64,000 nucleotides of DNA from CAVZBW01 sp963778465 (GCA_963778465.1 CAVZUK010000002.1:496001-560000); one strand, 5' to 3'; shown: positions 32,470 through 42,142, numbered from the stretch's first letter. Notes: generated by a model from the letters alone, not told the origin. A program made the numbers and translations.

Positions 32470-33678
32470 ATGTCCGTTAACGGGTGGCTCGCTGCGGACA
32501 GCGACATGCACGTTATGGAGCCGGCCGACCTCTGGCAGCGCTACATGGACCCGGCCTGGGAGCACGCGATCCCGGTCGGCATGGAAGAGATCGAACGCGA
32601 CATGCGGGTCAAGGTCAAGAACTCGATCCTGTTGCGCCTCGGAAGGATGCGGCCCCGAGCCAGCGGCCGCCCATGGAAAGCCGAGCAGGATCCCGTGTAC
32701 GCGCACGCCGAGGAGCGCCGATGGGATGCCAAGTCGCAGGTGATGGCCATGGAGATGGAGCACCTCGACTCGGCGGTGCTCTTCCCCAGCCGGGGGCTCT
32801 TCGTGCTGGCCCAGCAGAGCGCCGAGCACATCGGGCCAAACGGCCTCGAGCCGGACCTCGCCGCCGCGATCGCCCGTGGCTACAACGACTGGATGGCGGA
32901 CTTCGTCGCGGACTGCGAGATGCCCGACCAGGTGTTCGGGTCCGCCATGGTCGCCCCCCACGACGTGGGCTCCGCGGTGGACGAGCTGGCGCGCAACGTC
33001 GAGCGCGGGTTCAAGGCGGCCTTTCTCACGCCCGGCCTCGTCGACAACCGCCCGTGGCACGATCCGGTCTACGACCCTCTCTGGCGCGAGGCCGAGCGCC
33101 TCGACGTGCCCGTGTGCTTCCACGGCGGAGGCGTGACCTCGCTCAAGCCGGACTTCGCCTTCAGCGAGCACCTGGACAAGATGCTGCTCTGGCACCCCTT
33201 CAACCAGCCACTCGGCATCATGTTCGTGATCACGTGCTTCACCTCGGGCGGCATCCTCGAGCGGTTCCCGGGTCTCCGGGTGGGCCTGCTCGAGGGCAAC
33301 TGCTCCTGGGGTCCCTTCCTCATGTACCGCCTGGACGAGCACTGGGAATGGACGGGCAAATACGAGGCGCCCGACGTCCTGCGCAAGCCCTCGGAGTACA
33401 TGCTCTCCAACTGCTACTTGTCGTGCGAGGCGGACGAGCTGGCCGCCAAGCACTACTTTGAGGACTTCGGCGACGACAACGTGGTGTTCTCGACGGACTA
33501 CCCCCACGCCGACTCCAAGTTCCCCGGGGCCACCGACGCGTTTTTGGAGCTGCCCTTCGAGGAGAGCACCAAGCGCAAGGTGCTGTGGGACAACTACGCC
33601 AAGCTCTACCACCTACCCACACCTGCCTCCGATCCTGCGGCCGGCGCCGGCGGGGCGCCCGAGACCGGAGGTCGCTGA
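32470..33678 (+). CDS. Amidohydrolase family protein (amidohydrolase 2)
   Basis: 402 residues. ADSDMHVMEP is the N-terminal metal motif, VCFHGGG the internal histidine strand and VVFSTDYPHADSKF the C-terminal Asp. GGGGGAGG precedes the ATG. The third member of this family in the window; the three differ enough in sequence that they probably act on different intermediates. A short CMD-family gene begins two bases after its stop and is probably in the same transcript. Its C-terminal Ala/Gly-rich tail is not conserved. Confidence 0.9.
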   Translation: MSVNGWLAADSDMHVMEPADLWQRYMDPAWEHAIPVGMEEIERDMRVKVKNSILLRLGRMRPRASGRPWKAEQDPVYAHAEERRWDAKSQVMAMEMEHLDSAVLFPSRGLFVLAQQSAEHIGPNGLEPDLAAAIARGYNDWMADFVADCEMPDQVFGSAMVAPHDVGSAVDELARNVERGFKAAFLTPGLVDNRPWHDPVYDPLWREAERLDVPVCFHGGGVTSLKPDFAFSEHLDKMLLWHPFNQPLGIMFVITCFTSGGILERFPGLRVGLLEGNCSWGPFLMYRLDEHWEWTGKYEAPDVLRKPSEYMLSNCYLSCEADELAAKHYFEDFGDDNVVFSTDYPHADSKFPGATDAFLELPFEESTKRKVLWDNYAKLYHLPTPASDPAAGAGGAPETGGR

Positions 33679-33679
33679 C

Positions 33680-34063
33680 ATGGCGGACGATGCGCAGTAC
33701 GACGCGGCGGGCGCGGACATCCAGCGCCAGCTCTGGGGCGAGCAGGTCGGCGGCGCGCGGTCACCCGCCAACGCCGCCGCCCAGCTGGCGCCCGACTACT
33801 TCGCCCTGGTCCGCCGGTTCTGCTTCGGGATGTTCTGGGCCCGCCCCAACCTCGCCGTCCGGGACCGCTCGCTCATCACTGTGGCCATGCTGGCGGCCAT
33901 GGGGCGGCAGGAGGAGCTGGCGGGCCACCTGCGGGGCGCGCTCAACGTCGGCATCACCAAGGAGGAGCTGGTCGAGGTGCTGATGCAGGCCGGGGTGTAC
34001 GCCGGCGTCCCGCTCGGCGTGGCGGCTCTACGGACGGCGGCACCCATTCTCGGCGACGATTGA
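33680..34063 (+). CDS. Carboxymuconolactone decarboxylase family protein
   Basis: 127 residues, all-helical. RDRSLITVAMLAAMGRQEEL, then HLRGALNVGITKEELVEVLMQ and AGVYAGVPLGVAALR follow the PcaC/CMD core, without the CxxC of the AhpD branch. PcaC proteins decarboxylate 4-carboxymuconolactone; many relatives have other roles. ATG 33680 follows GGAGG. Its position directly after an amidohydrolase suggests a shared ring-cleavage pathway. Confidence 0.85.
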   Translation: MADDAQYDAAGADIQRQLWGEQVGGARSPANAAAQLAPDYFALVRRFCFGMFWARPNLAVRDRSLITVAMLAAMGRQEELAGHLRGALNVGITKEELVEVLMQAGVYAGVPLGVAALRTAAPILGDD

Positions 34064-34109
34064 GCGTGGTGTTGCGCCCGACCGGTGCACGCCCGCGGTG
34101 ACCCCTTCC

Positions 34110-35033
34110 TCAGGACTCGTCGGGTGGGCTGAGCTCCAGCCGGAGCCCGGCCGCATGCTCCATCACCTCGACGAGGTCGCTGATGTCCCGGCCGCCGAGG
34201 CCCTGCGCCTTGGCGTAGACCAGCATCTGGTGCACGGCCGAGGCCAGGGGGAGCGGAACCGACGCCTGCCGGCCCACCTCGAGCATCAGGCCCGCATCCT
34301 TGGCGGCGAGCTCGATGGCGAAATCCGGATGGCGTCCCCGCTCGGAGATCTCGTCGACCCGCCGCTCGAGGTAGGAATTCGCGCCGCCCGACGTGCGCAC
34401 CATCTCGAGCAGCCTCCGCAGGTCGATCCCGTTGCCGGCCGCCATGGCGAGACCCTCGAGGGAGGTCCACATCGAGCTGAACGCCATCAAGGAATTGACC
34501 AGCTTGCCCACGTTGCCGCAGCCGAGCGGCCCGAGGTGGAAGACGCCACGACCGAGCGCGTCCAGCAGGGGGCGGACGCGATCCACGGCCTCGGGCTCGC
34601 CGCCCACGATGAACACGAGCATGCGGTTGCGGGCGCCGGGCGCGCCGCCGGTCAACGGAGCCTCGACCAGCTGGGCGCCCCTCGTCGCGAGGCGCCGACC
34701 GACCTGCTTCACGAGCTCCGGGGAGTTGGTCGTCAGGTCGACCAGTACCTTGCCGGCCGCCGCACCCTCGAGCCATTGCTCGGAGACCTCGGACATCACC
34801 TCGGGCGTCGGCAGGGACAGGAAGGTGATGTCGGCCGCCGCCGCCACCTCAGCCGGGTTACCAGCGGCGGCGGCCCCGGCGTCGACCTGAACCTTGAGCC
34901 GGGACGGATCGGTGTCGAGCGCCGTCACCCGGTGGCCGTCGGCGAGCAGGTTGGCGCAGACGCCCGCGCCGATGTTGCCGAGGCCGATCATGCCGATGTC
35001 TTGCGGAGTCGTCGATTGCTGAGGGTCCCCCAT
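34110..35033 (-). CDS. NAD(P)-dependent beta-hydroxyacid dehydrogenase (3-hydroxyisobutyrate dehydrogenase-like)
   Basis: 307 residues. IGMIGLGNIGAGVCANLL is the Rossmann motif, VDLTTNSPELV and APLTGGAPGA the substrate loop, and GNVGKLVNSLM contains the catalytic lysine. It oxidises a beta-hydroxyacid to the semialdehyde, or reduces a similar carbonyl, as in valine catabolism. ATG 35033 is supported by TACCAT six bases upstream (leaderless). Divergent from the cupin gene with 77 bases between starts. Confidence 0.9.
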   Translation of the reverse strand: MGDPQQSTTPQDIGMIGLGNIGAGVCANLLADGHRVTALDTDPSRLKVQVDAGAAAAGNPAEVAAAADITFLSLPTPEVMSEVSEQWLEGAAAGKVLVDLTTNSPELVKQVGRRLATRGAQLVEAPLTGGAPGARNRMLVFIVGGEPEAVDRVRPLLDALGRGVFHLGPLGCGNVGKLVNSLMAFSSMWTSLEGLAMAAGNGIDLRRLLEMVRTSGGANSYLERRVDEISERGRHPDFAIELAAKDAGLMLEVGRQASVPLPLASAVHQMLVYAKAQGLGGRDISDLVEVMEHAAGLRLELSPPDES

Positions 35034-35039
35034 GGGGCC

Positions 35040-35045
35040 ATGGTA
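35040..35045 (-). promoter_or_regulatory. -10 box, leaderless, for the dehydrogenase at 35033
   Basis: TACCAT on the minus strand (35045 to 35040), six bases before ATG 35033. Confidence 0.5.
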
Positions 35046-35110
35046 GAGGGCGGAACGACGGGCGTCCCGGGACGGTGCCCGAGACGGTGAACGCGAAGGG
35101 GGGTTCGGCC

Positions 35111-35629
35111 ATGGGGGAGACGGGGGCGCCAGAGCTCCGGCGAGTCGTGTGCGGCAGGACCCGGGGCGGGGGCTGGGGCGTGCTCGAGGACGCGACGGCC
35201 ACGGCCACCGAGACCATGGAGGTGCAGGGGGCCCCCTTCGGGGTCGCCCACCTCTGGGCGGCCGACGAACGCGGCCTCGACCCGAGCGACCGAGCGCCAC
35301 TCGCTGCCCTGGCGGAGATCTTCTCGCTCGGCGCGGGCTCGACACGGTTCTTCGTCGAGTCGATGGCGCCCACACCCGAGCCCACCGGTTGGCACCGCAC
35401 CAACACGATCGACCTCGAGTACATCGTGTCTGGCGAGATCGATCTGTTCATGGAGGACGGCAGCTCGGTCACGCTGCGCCAGGGCGACGTCAACATCCAG
35501 CTGGGGGGCGTCCACCAGTGGTGGAACCGCTCGGCGGACCCGTGCGTGCTGCTGATCGTCATGGTCGGGGTGCCGAGCGAGGAGACGCCGGGACTCGTGG
35601 GCGTCGAGCAATCCGGGGGGGAGCGCTAG
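35111..35629 (+). CDS. Cupin-domain protein
   Basis: 172 residues from ATG 35111, preceded by AAGGGGGG; GTG 35075 is an in-frame alternative. The cupin barrel shows GWHRTNTIDLEYIVSGEIDLF and GDVNIQLGGVHQWWN, with one His and one Glu of motif 1 and the His of motif 2 kept. It may bind a metal or a small effector; without a DNA-binding domain it is not a regulator. It is two bases from the large Liv transporter gene, so it could be an accessory to the imported compound. Confidence 0.85.
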   Translation: MGETGAPELRRVVCGRTRGGGWGVLEDATATATETMEVQGAPFGVAHLWAADERGLDPSDRAPLAALAEIFSLGAGSTRFFVESMAPTPEPTGWHRTNTIDLEYIVSGEIDLFMEDGSSVTLRQGDVNIQLGGVHQWWNRSADPCVLLIVMVGVPSEETPGLVGVEQSGGER

Positions 35630-35631
35630 CC

Positions 35632-38580
35632 GTGGAGACCTTTCTGCCGTTCATCGTCATCGGCATCGCCACCGGATCCGTCTACGGGTTGGCCGGCGTG
35701 GGGCTCGTCCTCACCTACAAGACGTCGGGCATCTTCAACTTCGCCTACGGGTCGCTGGCCGCTCTCACGGTCTTCGTCTTCTACTGGCTGCACAACGAGC
35801 ACGGCATGGCCTGGCCGCTGGCGGCCGCGCTGTGCCTGTTCGTCCTGGCTCCGCTGGAGGGCCTCGGGCTCGAGCTCTTGGGTCGCGCCCTCGAGCCGGT
35901 CGGCGCGACCCTCAAGGTGGTCGCCACCGTCGGCCTCCTCTTGATCGTGCTCGGCATCGGCACCCTCTGGTACGGCAACAACACGGTGAACTTCCCGGCA
36001 TTCCTGCCGACGTCGACGGTCCATCTCCTGGGGGTCAACATCGGCTGGGACCAGATCACGGTGGTCATCATTTCGGTGCTCGCGACCGCGGTGCTCTATT
36101 ACTTCTTCCGCTTCGTCCGCCTCGGCGTCGCCATGCGGGGCGTCGTCGACAACCCCGACCTGGTCTCGATCACCGGGGAGAACCCCTACCGGATCCGCCG
36201 CTGGGCCTGGGTGATCAGCATGATGTTCTGCTCGGCGGCCGGGTTGCTGCTCGCCCCGAGCCTCAGCCTGGACGCCCTCGTGATCACCATGCTCGTCGTC
36301 CAGGCCTTCGGCGCCGCGGCGATCGGGTACTTCTCGAGCCTGCCGCTCACCTTCGTGGGTGGACTCGTCATCGGCATCCTCGGCTCCCTCGCCACGAAGT
36401 ACGCGGTCAGCATCAGCTGGCTGAGCGGGCTCCCGGCCGGCCTGCCCTTCATCATCCTGTTCGTCGTCCTGGTGGTCACCCCACGGGCCCGATTGGCCGA
36501 GCGCCGCGTGGTCCTCTCGCTGCCGGTGCGCAAGTCCTGGTACGCGCCGACCCGGGTGCGGCTCGTGGCCTTCGCCGCCGTGCTCGTGGTGGCCGGCTTC
36601 ATGCCCCAACTGGCCGGAAACGACCTGTCGATCTGGTCCAACGCCCTGATCGACATCATCCTGTTCCTCTCCCTCGGCCTCCTCGTCCGCACCTCCGGGC
36701 AGATCTCGCTCTGCCACCTGGCGTTCGCCGCCGTCGGGGCGGCCGCCTTCGGGCACTTCGCCGACAGCTACCACATCCCGTGGCTCCTCTCGATGCTCCT
36801 TGCCGCGCTCGTCGCCGTCCCCGTCGGGGCCCTCGTGTCCATTCCGGCGATCCGGCTCTCCGGGGTGTTCCTGGCCCTCGCCACCTTCGGCTTCGGGATC
36901 CTGCTCGAACAGATGATCTACACGACCACCTGGATGTTCGGGCCGACGACGTCGGGGATCCCCGCGCCCCGGCCCAACGTGAGCATCGGCTCGTGGCACC
37001 TCGCCTCCGACAACGGCTACTACTACGTGCTGCTGATCTTCGCCGTCGTGATCGTCGCCTTGATCATGGCCATCGGGAAGGGCCGGATGGGCCGCCTCCT
37101 CGGTGGGCTGGCGGACTCGCCGGTCGCCCTCGAGACCCATGGGGCCACCACCAACGTCCTGCGGGTGCTCGTGTTCTGCATCTCGGCCGCGATCGCGAGC
37201 CTCGCCGGAGCCCTGACGGCGGTGCTCTTCCACTACAGCGTCGGCAGCAACTACTCGTCCTTCAACTCGCTGATCCTCGTCGCCCTGGTGGTGATCTCGG
37301 TGGCCGGCGAGCCCTGGTACGGGATCATCGCCGCCGTCGGCTACACGGTGTTCCCCGGGTACGTGACGATCGCCAACATCAACACCTACCTCCAGATCGC
37401 CTTCGGGTTCTTCGCCGCCACGTTCGCCGTCCAGGCCAGCAAGGTGCCGACGGTGCCCCTGCCCATCCGGAGGGTGCTCGACCGGCTGGGCGGCCGACCG
37501 CCGGAGCAGCCGGTCACCCAGGAGGAGGTGCGCCAGGCGGTGGTGCGCGCCCGCGGCGCGGAGGAGGTCGCGGCGGCCGAGGACCTGGCTTTGGCCGCCG
37601 CCGGCACGTCGTCGCCCTCTGCACCACCACCCGAGTCGCCGCCGCTGACCTCCCCGGCGCCGGCCATGGCGGGGGTACCGAGCGGCAGCGGCGGCGACCC
37701 CCCGGGCGAGCGGCCGGATGGGGCATCGGCGGCCGCGTCGGGCGCAGCGGAAGCGACCCCGACCCCCTCGCCGGCAAAGGGCGGGATCGAGGTGCGCGAG
37801 CTCTCGGTGCGCTTCGGCGGTGTCGCCGCCGTGCAGAAGGTGAGCCTGGCGGCGCCCATGGCGAGCATCACCGGACTCGTGGGACCCAACGGCGCGGGCA
37901 AGACGACGACCTTCAACGCCTGCTCGGGCCTCGTGAAGCCGAGCCACGGGCGGGTCATCCTGCACGGCCGGGACGTGACCTCGCTCGGCCCCTCCGGGCG
38001 TTCACGCCTCGGCCTCGGGCGCTCGTTCCAGCGGGCCGAGCTGTTCAACTCGCTGACCGTGCGCGAGAACGTGGAGCTCGGCCGCGAGGCCTCCATGGCC
38101 GGCGCCAACCCGCTGACCCAGGTGGCCGGGAGCCGCCAGGACCGGATCACCGTGCGGCGTGCCGTCGACGAGGCGATCGAGCTGACGGGGATCGCTCCGC
38201 TCTTGGGGCTCCAGGCGGGGCTCCTGCCGGCCGGCCAGCGCCGCATGGTCGAGCTCGCCCGGGTGCTCGCGGGCCCCTTCGACCTCCTCCTGCTGGACGA
38301 GCCCTCCTCGGGGCTGGACGCCGGCGAGACGGAGCGGTTCGGCGACGTTCTCACCGGTGCCGTCGCCCAGCATGGGATCGGCATCCTCCTCGTCGAGCAC
38401 GACATGGCGCTCGTGCGCCAGGTCTGCCGCGACATCTACGTGCTGGACTTCGGGCAGCTCATCTTCCACGGGACACCGGCGGAGATGCTCGCCAGTCCCG
38501 CCGTGCGCTCGGCCTATCTCGGTTCCGAGGCGGCACCGACCCCCGACGAGCAGGACGCGGCCCTGGGAGCGCGGCCGTGA
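35632..38580 (+). CDS. LivH-LivM-LivG fusion, branched-chain-type ABC transporter
   Basis: 982 residues combining three usually separate subunits. Residues 1-290 are the LivH permease (YGLAGVGLVLTYKTSGIFNF at the start), about 300-620 the LivM permease (LSLGLLVRTSGQISLCHLAF; AIRLSGVFLALATFGFG), 620-715 a Pro/Ala/Ser linker, and 717-982 the LivG ATPase. Walker A is GPNGAGKTTT (about 750), signature LPAGQRRM, Walker B LLLLDEPSSGLD. Each chain therefore carries both membrane halves plus an ATPase; the second ATPase is the separate LivF downstream. Substrates are likely acids or amides; the binding protein may be the one at 17559. GTG 35632 follows GGGGGGGAG. Confidence 0.92.
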   Translation: METFLPFIVIGIATGSVYGLAGVGLVLTYKTSGIFNFAYGSLAALTVFVFYWLHNEHGMAWPLAAALCLFVLAPLEGLGLELLGRALEPVGATLKVVATVGLLLIVLGIGTLWYGNNTVNFPAFLPTSTVHLLGVNIGWDQITVVIISVLATAVLYYFFRFVRLGVAMRGVVDNPDLVSITGENPYRIRRWAWVISMMFCSAAGLLLAPSLSLDALVITMLVVQAFGAAAIGYFSSLPLTFVGGLVIGILGSLATKYAVSISWLSGLPAGLPFIILFVVLVVTPRARLAERRVVLSLPVRKSWYAPTRVRLVAFAAVLVVAGFMPQLAGNDLSIWSNALIDIILFLSLGLLVRTSGQISLCHLAFAAVGAAAFGHFADSYHIPWLLSMLLAALVAVPVGALVSIPAIRLSGVFLALATFGFGILLEQMIYTTTWMFGPTTSGIPAPRPNVSIGSWHLASDNGYYYVLLIFAVVIVALIMAIGKGRMGRLLGGLADSPVALETHGATTNVLRVLVFCISAAIASLAGALTAVLFHYSVGSNYSSFNSLILVALVVISVAGEPWYGIIAAVGYTVFPGYVTIANINTYLQIAFGFFAATFAVQASKVPTVPLPIRRVLDRLGGRPPEQPVTQEEVRQAVVRARGAEEVAAAEDLALAAAGTSSPSAPPPESPPLTSPAPAMAGVPSGSGGDPPGERPDGASAAASGAAEATPTPSPAKGGIEVRELSVRFGGVAAVQKVSLAAPMASITGLVGPNGAGKTTTFNACSGLVKPSHGRVILHGRDVTSLGPSGRSRLGLGRSFQRAELFNSLTVRENVELGREASMAGANPLTQVAGSRQDRITVRRAVDEAIELTGIAPLLGLQAGLLPAGQRRMVELARVLAGPFDLLLLDEPSSGLDAGETERFGDVLTGAVAQHGIGILLVEHDMALVRQVCRDIYVLDFGQLIFHGTPAEMLASPAVRSAYLGSEAAPTPDEQDAALGARP

Positions 38581-38661
38581 CTCGGCGGGATCCCTGGAAG
38601 CCTCGCGGCCGTGGACCCCGTAGGATCACCCAGCGCTACCGGGCGGGAAGGCGGTCGTGCG

Positions 38662-39363
38662 GTGCTTGAGATCGAAAGGGTGACGGCGGGCTACGGCGAC
38701 ACCGTCGTCCTGCGCGACGTGAGCCTGTCGGTGCCGGACTCCAAGGTCGTGGCGCTGCTCGGGCCCAACGGCGCGGGCAAGACGACCCTGTTGCGGACGG
38801 CGTCCGGGCTGATCCGGCCCATGAGCGGCCGCGTGCGCCTCGCGGGGGAGGACGTGACCGGGAAGCGGGCCTACGTCATGGCCCGCAAAGGCCTGTGTCT
38901 CCTACCGGAGGGGCGCGGCATCTTTCCGTCGCTCACGGTCCGGGACAACCTGGTCCTCCAGTCCCCCAAGGGCAAGGAGGACGAGAGCGTCGAGCGCGCC
39001 TCGGAGGCCTTCCCGGCCCTGGCACCACGGCTCAAGCAGCTGGCCGGAAGCCTGAGCGGCGGCGAGCAGCAGATGCTGGCCCTCGTGCGCACCTACCTCA
39101 CCGATCCGAAGATCGTCGTGGTGGACGAGGCCTCCCTCGGTCTCGCGCCGTTGCTCGTGGACCGCATCTTCGAGTCCCTGCGGCAGATCGTCGCCAACGG
39201 GACCTCCCTGCTGCTGGTCGAGCAGTACGTGACCCGGGCGCTCGACCTCGCGGACACGGCGTACCTCCTCAACCGGGGCCAGATCGTCTTCTCCGGCCCT
39301 TCGGACGAGCTGCGGGGCGAGGACGTGTTCGAGCGCTACCTCGGCATCGAGGTCGGGGCGTGA
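38662..39363 (+). CDS. livF: Branched-chain-type ABC transporter ATPase LivF
   Basis: 233 residues. VLEIERVTAGYGDTVVLRDV, Walker A LLGPNGAGKTTLL, signature LSGGEQQMLAL, Walker B IVVVDEASLGLAP and the Q-loop PEGRGIFPSLTV are typical LivF. It should pair with the LivG domain of the fusion protein 82 bases upstream. GTG 38662 was preferred because the fold begins there; GTG 38611 would add 17 non-conserved residues. The next gene overlaps by four bases (GTGA). Confidence 0.93.
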   Translation: MLEIERVTAGYGDTVVLRDVSLSVPDSKVVALLGPNGAGKTTLLRTASGLIRPMSGRVRLAGEDVTGKRAYVMARKGLCLLPEGRGIFPSLTVRDNLVLQSPKGKEDESVERASEAFPALAPRLKQLAGSLSGGEQQMLALVRTYLTDPKIVVVDEASLGLAPLLVDRIFESLRQIVANGTSLLLVEQYVTRALDLADTAYLLNRGQIVFSGPSDELRGEDVFERYLGIEVGA

Positions 39364-40883
39364 GCGTCGTCCCGCCCGATGACGGGATCCCGTACGGGAC
39401 CCAGATCCGCCTGGTCTCGGTGCAACGCCCGGACGAGGTCGCCATCGTCTTCGCGGCCGAGGACGGCACCGAGCGCACGGTCTCGTGGGGCGAGCTCGAC
39501 CGGCGATCCACCCAGCTCGCCCACGTGTTCGGGCGCCACGGTCTCGGGATCGGCGACCGCCTCGCCGTGTGCCTGCGCAACTCCCCCGAGCACCTCATGG
39601 CCTGCTTTGCCGGATGGAAGGTCGGCGCGGTGGTGGTCCCGATGCGCTGGGACCTGCCGGAGTGGGAGCGTGGCCGCGTCCTCCAGACGATGGCCCCCCG
39701 CCTGGTCGTGGACAAGGACCGCTGGGAGCTGTTCGACGAGAGCTTGTCCGCGCCCACGGACCCGCTTCCCGAGGTGGTCTCCCCCAACGGCTGGGGGGTG
39801 TGCAGCTCGGGTTCCACCGGCACGCCCAAGGTGATCCTGGTCAAGTCGCCGGGCGTCCACGCGCCGGGCACGGGCACGTCGACCGTCGTCGAGTCCTACG
39901 GTCCGCTCCCGGGCCCGCAGCGGGTCCTCGTGCCCGCCCCGCTGTACCACACCAACGGCTTCACCGCGACGCGCAACCTGCTGGCCGGCGAGGAGATCGT
40001 GCTCCTGGAGCGCTTCAACGCGCCGCGCATCTTGGATCTGATCGAGCGCCACCGGGTGACGGGCTTCATCGGCGCCACCCCCATGCTCGAGCGCCTCGCG
40101 GCCGTGCCCGGCATCGAGGGGCGCGACTTCTCGTCGCTCTACTGGGTCCAGCAGGGCGCGGCGCCCCTACCGGTGTGGCTCGGTCGGCGGTGGTGCGAGC
40201 TCGTCGGGCCCGAGCGCTTCTACATGAGCTACGGCGCGTCGGAGATGCACGGGCTGGTGGTCTGCCGCGGCGACGAGTGGCTGGAGCATCCGGGGACCCT
40301 CGGGCGGGGACTCGGGGAGACCGAGATCAAGATCCTCGGTCCAGACGGCGAGGAGCTCCCGCCGGGCGAGGTTGGCGGCATCTACATGCGCACGCCGACC
40401 GGACCTGCCGCCTTCTACGTCGGCGACAACGTGGCCCCCATGCCGCGGACCGCCGACGGCTTCGTGACCGTCGGTGACCTCGGCTGGCAGGACGAGGACG
40501 GCTTCCTCTACATGGCCGACCGCCGGGTGGACATGATCGTCACGGGCGGCGCCAACGTCTTTCCCGCCGAGGTGGAGTCGGCGTTGAGCGAACACCCCGG
40601 GGTTGCCGACGTCGCCGTCATCGGCCTGCGCGACCCCGAATGGGGACGACGGGTTCACGCGGTCGTCCAGCCGGCCGACCCGGCCGACCCCCCGACGCCC
40701 GAGGACGTCATCGCCTTCGCCAAGGGCCGGCTCGCCCCCTACAAGGTCCCCAAGTCGGTCGAGCTCGTGCCGTCGCTTCCCCGCAACGACGCCATGAAGC
40801 TGAACCGCGGCGCCCTCGTGGTCGAGCGGGAGGGGCCGGAGCCGGACGCCCCGGCGCAGTCTCCCCTCACGTCCACGTCCTGA
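39360..40883 (+). CDS. AMP-dependent acyl-CoA synthetase/ligase
   Basis: 507 residues. CSSGSTGTPKVIL (A3), YGASEMHG (A5), GFVTVGDLGWQDEDG (A7), DRRVDMIVTGGANVFPAE (A8) and LPRNDAMKLNR (A10, lysine kept) are present, so adenylation and thioesterification should both work. GTG 39360 overlaps the LivF stop: uptake and CoA activation are one translational unit, which is strong context for activating the imported acid. The CoA-transferase follows 31 bases later. Confidence 0.9.
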   Translation: MSVVPPDDGIPYGTQIRLVSVQRPDEVAIVFAAEDGTERTVSWGELDRRSTQLAHVFGRHGLGIGDRLAVCLRNSPEHLMACFAGWKVGAVVVPMRWDLPEWERGRVLQTMAPRLVVDKDRWELFDESLSAPTDPLPEVVSPNGWGVCSSGSTGTPKVILVKSPGVHAPGTGTSTVVESYGPLPGPQRVLVPAPLYHTNGFTATRNLLAGEEIVLLERFNAPRILDLIERHRVTGFIGATPMLERLAAVPGIEGRDFSSLYWVQQGAAPLPVWLGRRWCELVGPERFYMSYGASEMHGLVVCRGDEWLEHPGTLGRGLGETEIKILGPDGEELPPGEVGGIYMRTPTGPAAFYVGDNVAPMPRTADGFVTVGDLGWQDEDGFLYMADRRVDMIVTGGANVFPAEVESALSEHPGVADVAVIGLRDPEWGRRVHAVVQPADPADPPTPEDVIAFAKGRLAPYKVPKSVELVPSLPRNDAMKLNRGALVVEREGPEPDAPAQSPLTSTS

Positions 40884-40914
40884 CCTCGGCACCGACGGCA
40901 GATCGCGAGGATCG

Positions 40915-42096
40915 GTGGGGGGACCGCTCGACGGGACGAGGGTGGTCGAGTTCGGCGGCTGGGTCGTCGGTCCCTCGACGACGGCGATCCTGGCCGACTG
41001 GGGCGCAGAGGTGGTCAAGATCGAGCCTCCCGGCGGCGACCCCAACCGGGCCTGGGTGACCGGCGCCAACCCGACCTTCGAGCTCGACAACCGGGGCAAG
41101 CGCAGCATCATGCTCGACCTCGGCACCGACGGCGGCCGGGACGTCGTCCTGCGCCTGCTGGGTCGCGCCGACGTGTTCGTGACCAACGTCCGTCAGCCCG
41201 CCCTGGCCTCCTTCGGACTCGACTACGAGACCCTCGCGGGCCGCTTCCCGAGGCTCGTCTACGCCCTCATCACCGGCTACGGACGGACCGGACCGGAACG
41301 GGACCGCGCCGCGTACGACTCGGGGGCCTTCTGGGCGCGCGCCGGCGTGCTGCGGGCGATGACGGCGCCCGGTGCCGAGCTCCCGATCTCCCCGGGGGGA
41401 TCGGGCGACCACGTCACGAGCGTGACGACCGTGGCCGGGATCGCGGCCGCGCTGGTCGCCCGCGAGCGCACCGGGCGGGGCCAGCTGGTGTCGAGCTCCC
41501 TCCTGCGCGCCGGGATCTTCACCGTGGGCTCCGACGTGAACCGCGCGCTGCGCCTCGGGGAGGCCTACCCCGTCCGCCCGCGCACCCAGGCCCCGAACCC
41601 GCTCTTCAACTCCTACCGATGCCGAGACGGCGAGCATCTGTTCCTGCTCGGCCTGCAGCCCGACCGGCACTGGGAGCCGATGGCGAGGGCCCTGGGTCGC
41701 CCCGAGCTCCTCGAAGACCCCCGCTTCGCGACCTCGGCCGACCGGGCCGAGCACGCGTGGGCGCTCATCGAGGCGATGAGCGAGGCGTTCGCCTCGGCGG
41801 ACCGCGCCGATTGGGGGGCGGTGCTCGACGCCCACGGCGTCTGGTGGTCGCCGGTCCAGTCTCCCGAGGACCTGCCCCGAGACGAGCAGGCCGTGGCCTC
41901 CGGGGCCTTTGTCGAGGGGCCGACCGCCGACGGCCCCAAGGCCATGGTGTCGAGCCCGGTCGACTTCTCGGACACGTCGTGGTCGGTGACCCGCCGTGCG
42001 CCGGAGACGGGCGAGCACACGGAGGAGCTGCTCCTCGAGCTGGGCTTTGACTGGGACGACATCACGGCCCTACGCGACCGAGGGGCGCTCGGATGA
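40915..42096 (+). CDS. CaiB/BaiF (family III) CoA-transferase
   Basis: 393 residues. LDGTRVVEFGGWVVGPSTT begins the first domain, KIEPPGGDPNR follows, and AYDSGAFWARAG carries the catalytic aspartate. It transfers CoA between acids through an aspartyl-CoA intermediate. Another member is at 52750. GTG 40915 follows GAGGAT. The enoyl-CoA hydratase starts 58 bases after the stop with its own promoter. Confidence 0.92.
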   Translation: MGGPLDGTRVVEFGGWVVGPSTTAILADWGAEVVKIEPPGGDPNRAWVTGANPTFELDNRGKRSIMLDLGTDGGRDVVLRLLGRADVFVTNVRQPALASFGLDYETLAGRFPRLVYALITGYGRTGPERDRAAYDSGAFWARAGVLRAMTAPGAELPISPGGSGDHVTSVTTVAGIAAALVARERTGRGQLVSSSLLRAGIFTVGSDVNRALRLGEAYPVRPRTQAPNPLFNSYRCRDGEHLFLLGLQPDRHWEPMARALGRPELLEDPRFATSADRAEHAWALIEAMSEAFASADRADWGAVLDAHGVWWSPVQSPEDLPRDEQAVASGAFVEGPTADGPKAMVSSPVDFSDTSWSVTRRAPETGEHTEELLLELGFDWDDITALRDRGALG

Positions 42097-42142
42097 CCCT
42101 CTCGCTGGCCAGGCGGCCCGCCGCCGGTCCCCTCCGCTGAGA

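Noticed and set aside
35149..35631. In-frame upstream extension of the LivHMG fusion
   Set aside because: It runs through the cupin gene in another frame with Arg/Gly/Pro-rich shadow sequence. GTG 35632 has a ribosome site and begins the first membrane segment.
35626..37965. 779-codon open frame on the minus strand opposite the transporter fusion
   Set aside because: It is a codon-bias shadow: repetitive Asp/Glu/Arg/His composition, no motif, and full overlap with a well-supported gene. The same holds for the long antisense frames at 185-1603, 5800-8022, 26223-27827, 30316-32412 and 48626-50218.
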